A stretch of 18,195 bases of DNA. Source: Jimgerdemannia flammicorona (Eukaryota; Mucoromycota; Endogonomycetes; Endogonales; Endogonaceae). Under the pieces are notes generated by a model that saw nothing but the letters and a program-made list of their open reading frames with translations, was not told where the DNA came from and did not search any database. The position numbers and the translations under genes are program-made. Location of the stretch: contig RBNI01002543.1 of the NCBI GenBank assembly GCA_003990745.1, positions 1 through 18,195 on the forward strand. Reading direction: 5' to 3'. Below, piece by piece: positions 1 through 7,182 of the stretch (the first letter of the stretch is position 1; each line of letters opens with the position of its first letter).

Positions 1-259
1 CTTCTTGTCTTGATTTGAGTTTGGTACTTTCAGTTCCCTTTTGTAATAGTACAGTACATCAACTAGTTATAGTGGTTCAGAGTCAGTCTTATGATTGTAG
101 TACTTCTTCTAGTTCTTATATCTTGGCAGTGGGTTCTCGTGCTTGCTGGCGTATTTTGTGTAACCAGATGATCTCTTGTTTTGTAGTCTCGCATGTGGTT
201 TCCAAATTAGTTCTGAGGATGCCATGCGATTTTGGTGGCTTGGAGGTTGTGCGCTTACA
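1..259 (-). repeat. Partial LTR, type LTR-B (copy a)
   Basis: Read on the minus strand, this segment begins at 259 with TGTAAGCGCACAACCTCC, the same terminus as the other LTRs in the window, and runs off the left edge. It aligns collinearly with 560-824 with mostly transition differences and a few short gaps, for example the shared stretch around 'accagatgatctcttgtttt' (about 165-185 and 729-749). The bases just outside its start (260 onward) are not purine-rich on the minus strand, so there is no polypurine tract here. It therefore looks like a solo or truncated LTR and not the 3' LTR of the element at 825-2103. Confidence 0.7.
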
Positions 260-293
260 CTCCCAATGTCGCGGCTGGGGGTTCGAACCTCTC
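236..293 (+). other. tRNA-like sequence (A-box and B-box-like)
   Basis: The segment has a perfect B-box core GGTTCGAACC inside a T-arm whose 5-bp stem (277-281 with 289-293) pairs fully if G-U is allowed. There is a canonical-looking seven-base anticodon loop CTCCCAA at 260-266 (anticodon CCC, glycine), a 5-nt variable loop, and an A-box-like TGGCTTGGAGG at 236-246. The span from the position-8 equivalent to the position-65 equivalent is 58 nt, as in a normal tRNA. Against it, the D-stem and acceptor stem pair poorly and the left half is the LTR-B terminus itself. It may be a chance junction, a decayed tRNA gene or a tRNA-derived repeat. Confidence 0.25.
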
Positions 294-340
294 AGAAATG
301 ATATTTTCTATAATCTGAGGCAATTTCTAGTAGTAATATC

Positions 341-824
341 TGTCACGTGGATGGCTTGAGATTGGTTTTGACGATGTTGGCTTTCTTGAGTTCAGATGAA
401 GCATCTGTCACTCTCCAACAGAGGTGACACAAATAGAGTGAACGGAGTTGTTCAAATGCATTTTGCTTTCACTAAGTAATGAGGTCTTATATAGTCATGG
501 TGTATCTTGGTCTTGAGTTGATAAGTGCAGTTTGTGAACCTTTTGGTAGATGAGATAGGGTTCTTCTTATCTTACTTTGAGTTTGGTACTTTCGGTTTTC
601 TTTTGTAATAGTATAGTATACCAAACTAGTTATAGTAGTTCAGAGTTAGTCTTATGGTTGTAGTACTTCTTCTAGTATTCTTGTATCTTGGTGGTGGGTT
701 CTCATGCTTGCTGGCATATTTCATGTAACCAGATGATCTCTTGTTTTATAGTCTCGCATGTGGTTTCCAAATTAGTTCTGAGGATACTATGCGATTTTGG
801 TGGCTTAGAGGTTGTGTGCTTACA
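341..824 (-). repeat. LTR, type LTR-B (copy b), 3' LTR of copy 1
   Basis: On the minus strand the LTR starts at 824 with TGTAAGCACACAACC, directly after a polypurine tract, which marks it as the 3' LTR of the minus-strand element interior at 825-2103. Its first part repeats copy a (1-259). A TATA-like box lies at 486-493, so U3 is about 330-340 bp. The other end is uncertain: I place it at the TGTCACGTGG at 341 because minus-strand LTRs should end in ACA, but no partner LTR is available for checking. Only the first 25 bases and an imperfect repeat pattern are shared with the long LTR-A; LTR-B has no internal reading frame. Confidence 0.6.
486..493 (-). promoter_or_regulatory. TATA-like box of LTR-B
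   Basis: The minus strand reads TATATAAG here, about 330 bp into the LTR. This suits the core promoter of a retrotransposon U3. It is assigned from sequence and position only. Confidence 0.45.
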
Positions 825-825
825 A

Positions 826-838
826 CTCTCCCCTTCTT
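826..838 (-). other. Polypurine tract of copy 1
   Basis: The minus strand reads AAGAAGGGGAGAG two bases before the LTR terminus at 824. The same tract precedes the 3' LTR of copy 2 at 10642-10654. It is the expected plus-strand DNA primer site of an LTR retrotransposon. Confidence 0.8.
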
Positions 839-840
839 AG

Positions 841-2103
841 CTTTTGACATCCTCATCAGGGCCTTCTAATTTGTTCTGGTGTTGTGTACTATTTGGATGG
901 TTCTTGTGGCTATGTTTGTTGAGGATTTGTTCAACTTTGTATTCTTCTTAGTTATTAATAATGACAGGTACAGGTGGTTCTGTGGTTTGGTTCAGAAATG
1001 TGTCTTGGACTTTCTGGAGTAGTGGTCTAACATGGCTGTCAACTTTGGAAAAGTCTTCTTCAGAGTTCTCGGGTTCTCCTTTGGATGGGCAGATGGGGAT
1101 AGTGAAGAGAGGACATTTCTTAGCTAATTTCTTAAGTTGTAGCTTGTTGATGTGGGTGATCTTTGGTCCAGGGTTACTAGAGTTAAGTGGGTCCTTTTTG
1201 CCTTGCAGTTTGAAGTTGTGGTATCCTTTCTTGATGGTCAGAGAATGATTTACCCAATCAATCATGGGGTTCTCTTATTCCAACCATAGAGTTCTAAGGA
1301 TGATTTCATTGTCAGAGAGTGGTACGATCTGGAGGGTAATATGTACTTGATAGTCACTGATTTGGAAGAGTAGATTGCGGACTTCCTTGCTAATGATATG
1401 TGAGGTTCCATCAGCTGTAGCAACTGCTTGAGTTTGTTGTACCAGGGAGGTGAAGACCTTGAGTCTGTTGGCTGTTTCTTCATTGATGAAGTTGCCTAAG
1501 GCACCACTGTCTATCATGATCTTGACAGGTGCTCAGTTGATAAAAGCTTTAAGTATAAGCAGTTTGTCTAATCCAATAGTGGTGATTTCAGTTGTAGGAG
1601 CTTTCCTTCTATTAGTTCTTCTTTGAGCCAGTTCGTTGACACAAGAGAAGCAATCATCAATCATTCGGGAAGAGTACATTCTAATGCCATGGAGGCATCA
1701 GCCACTTGGTACATATCCATCTTCAATTTTCTTCTAGAATTGTTCTTCTTTGTTCATGGTAGGTTGGGTTGGGGCCTTGTTTGATGAACCAAATCCTTTG
1801 GATCCTCAGATGGTAGGCAGTAGTTCAGGGACTTCCTTGACTATCAGATTTGACTTGATTTTTTCGAATAGGATCTGGGTGATACAGAAGCCCATAGAGA
1901 TCTTGAAGAGTGTCCAACTGTGGTTTCAGATGAGGACAATAATTTCGCCTGTATAATCTTTGTCAATGACTCCTCCTTTTACTGAGAGTCCTTTCAATGC
2001 TAGGCTGCTGTGACAGCATATTCTTTCAACATGTCCTTCAGGAATTTGAATACTGATTTCTGTGTAGACTTACTTGACTTCTCGGTTAGAGACTGTAGCT
2101 TCT
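841..2103 (-). pseudogene. Internally deleted gag-pol remnant (copy 1): dUTPase, protease, Pol C-terminus
   Basis: On the minus strand the reading order is a partial dUTPase (2103 to about 1750), aspartic protease (about 1517-1275), linker, then the Pol C-terminus. The dUTPase keeps GVIDKDYTGE and a GFGSSN-type last motif. The protease keeps the catalytic triplet as DSG, which copy 2 has lost. One stop separates two reading stretches in the same frame (1517-1275 and 1265-948); copy 2 has CAA at that codon. After the protease linker (equivalent to about 7395 in copy 2) the sequence jumps to the equivalent of about 10018, deleting RT, RNase H and integrase. A second jump, from about 10125 to about 10583, removes most of the chromodomain. 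The frame still runs to a terminal GPDEDVKS and stop next to the polypurine tract. The element is cut at 2103, inside the dUTPase, where the plus-strand LTR begins. Confidence 0.8.
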
Positions 2104-2272
2104 TGTAAGCGCACAACCTCCAAGCCACAGAAATTACACATCACCCTCTTAACAAGCCACTGAAATCACATGCAACCTCTGAACAAATCTGAAAATCACC
2201 TGTGCGATCACGAAGCTGAGTCAAACAGAAGTCATAGTGCACAAAGCTGAGTCAATATGAAGTCACAGAACA
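2104..2272 (+). repeat. Imperfect ~31-bp repeats at the start of U3
   Basis: The first 100 bp of LTR-A read as about three diverged units of roughly 31 bp, recognisable by recurring AAGCCAC-GAAAT-ACA and AACCTC elements. A second pair of roughly 31-bp units follows (from about 2213), each beginning AAGCTGAGTCAA and containing GAAGTCA. The start of LTR-B shows the same unit pattern (CCTC, then AAAnCACATGCGA), so these repeats are probably an old shared feature of both LTR types. Confidence 0.55.
2217..2254 (+). promoter_or_regulatory. Pair of TGAGTCA bZIP-type sites upstream of the U3 ORF
   Basis: There are two perfect TGAGTCA heptamers, at 2217-2223 and 2248-2254, 31 bp apart and each preceded by GC. 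TGASTCA is the established core for AP-1/Gcn4-class bZIP regulators. Both sites are unchanged in the 3' LTR (10769-10775, 10800-10806) and the inverted LTR (14131-14137, 14162-14168). Binding in this organism is inferred. Confidence 0.5.
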
Positions 2273-3489
2273 CAAGGTTCACACAAATGGAATCTTACCA
2301 ATCAAGAACAGATGTATATATACCAAGCTCCGAGATGTGTCGAAACAGAGAACCAAAACAAATAACAACCACAACTTCCAAATATACAAACATGACCACT
2401 GAGATCTACAACTGCATCCGCACTGACATTTGGAATGCCATTGTCAACCGAGCCACACCCCCTCTGCTCCTCATGAATATCCATAGCCTAGCACCCCTCT
2501 ACTTTGTGGAAGCCCAATGGAACGCTCTGAACATGCTTAACAAGACCCACCAGATTGGACAAATCTCAAGCTACTACCAGATTGGCCACCTCCTGGAAGA
2601 CATGGTTGAATACCACCAGGATACAGACATTACCCAGATGTCTCAACACCAGAAGCTCATCACTCAGAAACACCGAGAACTCTTCTATGAGTACAGCACC
2701 TTTATCCCCTGTCTCCAAGTTACTACCAGTGAAATGGTTGCTACCCTGTCCTACAGCCAAATTGATGACATGACATAAGAACTCAACCACAAGTATCTCG
2801 AGTACATTGAAACCACAGACAGAACCTTCCCACACCCCAATGACCACATCCTGCAAATGCCCCAAGTTGGATATGCCATGAAGGATATCTATGATATAAT
2901 TCACTTTGATGAGGATGAAGCAGAAGACAATGATCCCTCTGATGCCGACATGACCTCAAGCCAAGGATCTCTACCAACCCTGATCACACTACCAACCTTG
3001 CTGATGAACTTACAACAGTTTATAACCACATACGAGACTTATTGGAACAATGACCACTGATACGAATACCAACCTGCATTTACTCCCGATTACTTCAACT
3101 ACAACGAAGAGACCGGAGAACACAACCTGTACCTTCAGACAACCCTCGAAGTTGAATCAACCACTCTACCACCCGAGTACAAGCAACATGAACCACAGCC
3201 ACCAGCTTACTACAACCCCATGACTCATAGTGCTGTAACCTATAGAAGGTACGCAGACAGTGAATCCGATGAAAGCGAAAATGATGTACCACTTTTTCAC
3301 CCACCAACACCTTATCTAGCATATGAGACAGACAATGCTATCCTGTGGGATGGAGATGAAGTTCCAATGTATTATTACCTCAGCCAACAAGGAGAAGTAA
3401 TCCACGAATCACTCTTCCTAGATGACTACTTCTTCAGAGATGATGTCATCGATGGTAATGTTATCGAAGACTATTCAGACAGTGCCTAA
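2257..3489 (+). pseudogene. U3-embedded ORF of the 5' LTR, unknown acidic PPxY protein
   Basis: One frame from an ATG at 2257 to a TAA at 3487-3489 gives 410 codons, interrupted only by a TAA at 2776-2778 (CAA in the 3' LTR copy) and a TGA at 3058-3060 (TGG in the other copies). Both are single transitions, so the ancestor was probably open throughout. I recognise no domain. Visible features are a largely helical-looking N-terminal half, an acidic run DEDEAEDNDPSD (residues about 218-229), PPEY (305-308), PPAY (315-318), a serine-acidic cluster DSESDESEND (334-343) and an acidic C-terminus. There is no signal peptide or membrane segment, so it is not Env-like. It lies upstream of the LTR's own TATA box, so transcription must start earlier in U3 or, for the 3' LTR copy, from the main element promoter. 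By position only, it resembles U3-encoded accessory genes of some retroviruses. Confidence 0.7.
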
Positions 3490-3552
3490 ACCTATAAATA
3501 GCTTAGCAGTCATAGTATAGTTAGATTAGCCTTGTACGATGTGACTGTGAAC

Positions 3553-3622
3553 TGACTCAGCAGTCAGATGATCTCTTGACATATCAGATCACACTTGTAC
3601 TACATGACTGCATTTTGACTCA
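3553..3622 (+). promoter_or_regulatory. Pair of TGACTCA bZIP-type sites upstream of the TATA box
   Basis: Perfect TGACTCA heptamers lie at 3553-3559 and 3616-3622, each followed by GCA, giving TGACTCAGCA, which is also close to half of a Maf-type element. They lie 57-126 bp upstream of the TATA box and are conserved at 12105-12111 and 12168-12174 (3' LTR) and at 12763-12769 and 12826-12832 (inverted LTR). Confidence 0.55.
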
Positions 3623-3678
3623 GCAAAGCACTTAGTGCTATATCCATATCTAGCATAGTCCAGATAGCCCCTCACTAG

Positions 3679-3686
3679 TATAAATA
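3679..3686 (+). promoter_or_regulatory. TATA box of the 5' LTR
   Basis: TATAAATA is followed by a pyrimidine-rich stretch and probable transcript start near 3710. The inverted LTR keeps the same box (12699-12706, minus strand); the 3' LTR has lost it. Confidence 0.7.
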
Positions 3687-3803
3687 CCCCCTCCCCCAGA
3701 CCTCAGAATCTCAGACCTGAACAATTCGAACACAACTCCTGAGTACTTTCCCACAATATCCCTTCACACAACTACTCCTAGTATAGCAATATTATGAATA
3801 GCA

Positions 3804-3809
3804 AATAAA
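3804..3809 (+). terminator. Polyadenylation-like signal in the 5' LTR
   Basis: AATAAA lies about 120 bp after the TATA box. This fits the end of R in a retrotransposon LTR. The inverted LTR has the same signal at 12577-12582 on the minus strand. Confidence 0.45.
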
Positions 3810-4168
3810 CCTATTTAATAACCTACAAACCACTCTTAAGTAAATCTGCTCCCCGTTAGGTCCCACTCCTAACCCCATCACGAAATTTCCTAATTGGGTA
3901 TTGTCTGCAGTGATACGCCAATTCAACTAAGCTGGTCTTAGTTTCTTAAACTTCCTGAAATACGGAAAATCCTGAACACCCAGAACTAGTCCAAAAAAGG
4001 ACTTTGGTTGAGACGTCAACCCGATCTTGAAATCAATAAGCATAGAGGATGTACTCCATATGAAATTGATCTTGACCATAAGAAAACAGTCTTCCAGAAT
4101 ATCCAGAACTTCCAGAAAACCCTTCCAGAACTACATAATGGTTACCCTAAAAAAGCAACTCTCTTACA

Positions 4169-4186
4169 ACTTAGTAGCAGTGGTTT
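4169..4186 (+). other. Putative primer binding site region
   Basis: Directly after the LTR end the sequence reads ACTTAGTAGCAGTGG. TAGTAGC differs by one transition from TGGTAGC, the start of PBSs that pair with fungal initiator tRNA-Met ending GCUACCA. The match is short and the primer tRNA is not certain. Confidence 0.4.
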
Positions 4187-6129
4187 ATAATCCAATTCCG
4201 CTTCAAGATGCTTCCTCACCCCACTACAAACCCTTCTGTGAATTCCTATAAGTTGGTATAAAGCCCAACCTCTGAACTGGAATTTATTCTGAACCATCTG
4301 ACAATCTGGAGAGAATTGAACCTAATGTATAAGGACAATTTGACCTCCACACCTGCAACAAGTGGGACAAACTTCATTCAAAGAAAGAAGTACTCTGATT
4401 AAATCAGCAAATAGGTGAATACCTATTCACCGAACTCCTTGTACTACACCCAGCAAGTCAAGATGAAGAAGGTCTTATAGAAGCCTTCTTTACTCTTCTC
4501 AATAAGAGTTTTGTCAGCTCCACAAATCTGAGTGACCTAGGACAACCAGCAGCAGTCTTTCTAGTCTTAGTTCCTCATAAAGCCCAAGCCTCCATAGCCA
4601 AGTAGCTCAACTCTACCAACTTTCACTGAACCAGGACCAAGACTGCATTATACTACCAATTCCAGAATAGCAAGGTCCACCATATTCTTAAGGAAGAAGC
4701 AAGAGAAACCCTTCATCAACTACCTGATCCCAAACCTGAAGTAGGCCCTGCTACAGCCCTTCCTAAATCCGAAACCAATACCAAACCAGAACTTGACTTT
4801 GAATTAAGTCCATCTGAAATCAGATATACAACTGATTCTGTCTACTTTGACGCCGAGCAAACCCATGTACACAGAGACCAAACCAAAGAGGAGGAGGAGT
4901 ATCTCAGTGAATTTGATCCCAGATATACCACCGAAGGAGACATACCTCTATCAGGACAAAATATATCTATACAGCAACAGACAGCCATCTATCAAGCCCT
5001 TACTCCAGACCCACAACTATTACTCCAGCAACTTACACAGACCCAAAGAACCCCATCATACTCTATATTAGTACCTCAAGTAGTACCAGTAACACCACTA
5101 CCAGCAGTCCAACCACCTCTAGTAAACAACATGGCAAACCAACAGATTCTAGACCTCACAGCCCAGGTAGCCATAATGGCAGCAACCATTACTGTCTTAG
5201 CTGAACAGACCTGACCTACAAAAAATCTGAGTCTACCTACCTTCAATGGTACTACACAAGAAGTCCAAAGCTTTATTAGTGTAGTTGACACCAACTTTGA
5301 AGCCAATCAATGGACTAATGAGTGAGTTGCTGACTGTGTTCAGATAAATAATCAAGACCACACTCTAGAACAACTCTTTGCTACCACTACAGCCTATGTC
5401 CGCCGAGTTGTTACATTCTTCTGAGGACCTGCCAAAGAATGGTGGTGAACCCTTCCTGAAAAACCCCTCACATGGGATACCCGACCTGCAGTAGTTGCTC
5501 AGAATGCAGCAAATAATGCCCCAGGATATGAAGTGCATCCTGCAGCCCCTCGACTTAAACAACTCATAATTGCTCAATATCGCAGCAAAACCATGATTGC
5601 TGAATCCCGAGTAAAACTCCGCAACCTCAAATTTGATGTACATGGCAAGGAGGAATTTGAAACCTTCTGTACAAAACTCAAGTCACTCCTGAACACTGTT
5701 GGCCTAGGATATATTGCCAATGATGAAGCACGAAATAGTACCAGAGCAGATCATCTATTTGATGCCCTACTTGAATGGCTTACTAGAAAAATCCGAGAAC
5801 AAGTATGCCCAGTTGGTTGTGACCACCAACAATGGTGCCTGGTAAGAATCAAGACTATGGTCAAGCGGATCCTAACAGCTGGACCCATTCTGCTCTGAAG
5901 ACAATTCAACAACAAGGAAAAGACTTGGACCAAGAAAGAAGAACCCAAGCATGAAGCATCTCGAGCTCCCTCAATATCTACTTCATGGATACCTAGAAAT
6001 CATGAACCCACCCAGCCAAGTACCTTCAAGAAACTCACTGAAGGTGAAAGGAATGAACTTAGAAGAAGTAGAGCATGCTTCTATTGCTGAAAGATAGGAT
6101 ATATAGCCAGTGTCTACCCTAACCAAAAA
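4180..6129 (+). pseudogene. gag pseudogene (long N-terminal region, capsid domain, decayed zinc knuckle)
   Basis: One reading frame can be followed from about 4180 to the dUTPase with no frameshift but repeated stops, for example TGA at 5207-5209 and in the capsid region near 5420 and 5446, where flanking residues suggest former tryptophan codons. The first 300 or so residues are unlike usual Gag and contain an acidic stretch near 4890 and a Gln/Pro-rich linker (about 4980-5130). From about 5220 to 5890 the sequence resembles the retrotransposon Gag (capsid) family, ending in a stretch with LLEWLTRKIREQV. A CCHC knuckle is visible at about 6076-6120 as CFYC-x-KIGY-x-A; the histidine and last cysteine are both tyrosine now (single transitions), so it should not bind zinc. 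No convincing start codon is found after the PBS. Gag and Pol share this frame, so they were either one polyprotein or separated by a stop. Confidence 0.75.
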
Positions 6130-6240
6130 CCCTGAACAGCAACATGAGCAACTGTTACCACTCTGCACCACCTCAACAATCTGACCACCAAGACACTAGA
6201 CTTTGTCAAGTTAAGACAAACTGCTAAGGCCTCAACTAAA

Positions 6241-7182
6241 GGAAGTCAAAAAGCAGCTGGATATGACCTGTATACAGCCGAAGAAGCTACAGTCTCTAAC
6301 CGAGAAGTCAAGTAAGTCTACATGAGAATCAGTATCCAAATTCCTGAAGGATATGTTGGAAGAATATGCTATCACAGCAGCCTAGCATTGAAAGGACTCT
6401 CAGTAGAAGGAGGAGTCATTGACAAAGATTACACAGGCGAAATTATTATCCTTATCCAAAACCACAGTTGGACACTCTTCAAGATTTCCATTGGATTCTG
6501 TATTGCCCAGATCCTATTCAAAAAAATCGAGTCAACTCTGACAGTCAAGGAAGTCCCTGAACTACTACCCACCATCAGAGAATTTAAAGGATTTGGCTCA
6601 TCAAACAAGGCCCCTGTCCAACCTACCATGAACAAAGAAGAACAATTCTACAAGAAAATTGAAGACAGATATGTACCAAGTGGCCGATGCCCCCATGGCA
6701 TTGGAATGTACTCTTCTCGAATGATTAATGATTGCTTCTCTTATGTCAACGAACTGGCTCAAAGAAGAACCAACAGAAGGAAAGCTCCTATAACTGAAAT
6801 TACCACCATTAGATCAGACAAACTACTTATACTTAAAGCTTTTGTCAATCGAGCACCTGTCAAGATTATGATAGACAGCAGTACCTCAGGCAATTTCATC
6901 AATGAAGAAACAGCCAACAGACTCAAGGTCTTCACCTCTCCAGTACAACAAACTCAAGCAGTTGCCACAGCTGATGGAACCTCACATATCATTAGCAAGG
7001 AAGTCTACAACTTACCCTTCCAAATTGGTAACTATCGAGTATATGTTACCCTTCAAATTGTACCACTCCCTGACAATGAAATCATCCTTGGAACTCCATG
7101 GTTGAAACAAGAGAACCCCATGATCGATTGGGTAAACCATTCTCTAACCATTAAGAAAGGACACCACAACTTCAAACTGTAA
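6241..7182 (+). pseudogene. dUTPase and aspartic protease domains of pol
   Basis: Trimeric dUTPase motifs appear in order: AGYDLYTAEE (6256-6285), HSSLALKGL (6373-6399, usual Arg before SS replaced), GVIDKDYTGEI (6412-6444, catalytic Asp at 6421-6423), IGFCIAQILF (about 6490-6519) and GFGSS (6589-6603). Known dUTPases hydrolyse dUTP to dUMP and so limit uracil incorporation during reverse transcription. A TAA at 6313-6315 splits motif 1 from the rest and is also present in copy 1. The open stretch 6322-7182 then continues into a retropepsin-like protease: the active-site triplet at 6874-6882 is DSS in place of DSG, and ILGTPW lies at 7084-7101. The loss of the glycine is a G-to-A transition relative to copy 1. 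The stop at 7180-7182 is CAA in copy 1. Confidence 0.8.

Larger units (their letters stand above)
2104..4168 (+). repeat. 5' LTR of copy 2 (LTR-A, 2065 bp)
   Basis: It starts TGTAAGCGCACAAC and ends ...CTCTTACA. The same termini delimit the inverted copy at 12218-14281, and the 3' LTR starts the same way at 10656 and ends ...CTCTTATA at 14622. U3 is about 1.6 kb and contains a 1233-nt reading frame. A TATA box lies at 3679-3686 and AATAAA at 3804-3809, giving a short R and a U5 of about 340 bp. The length is several times that of usual fungal Ty3/gypsy LTRs (a few hundred bp). Confidence 0.9.

Noticed and set aside
15..359. 114-codon plus-strand open frame at the left edge
   Set aside because: It lies across an LTR-B copy on its antisense strand and the tRNA-like segment, with no protein-like composition or motif.
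2566..2904. Minus-strand frames opposite the U3 ORF (also 11118-11408 and 13538-13819 plus)
   Set aside because: They are mirror shadows of the U3 reading frame, recur in each LTR copy for that reason, and contain no motif; the sense frame carries the PPxY and acidic features.
2257..3489. U3 ORF as an envelope gene
   Set aside because: No signal peptide, no transmembrane segment and no cysteine pattern; it also lies within the LTR, not between pol and the 3' LTR.
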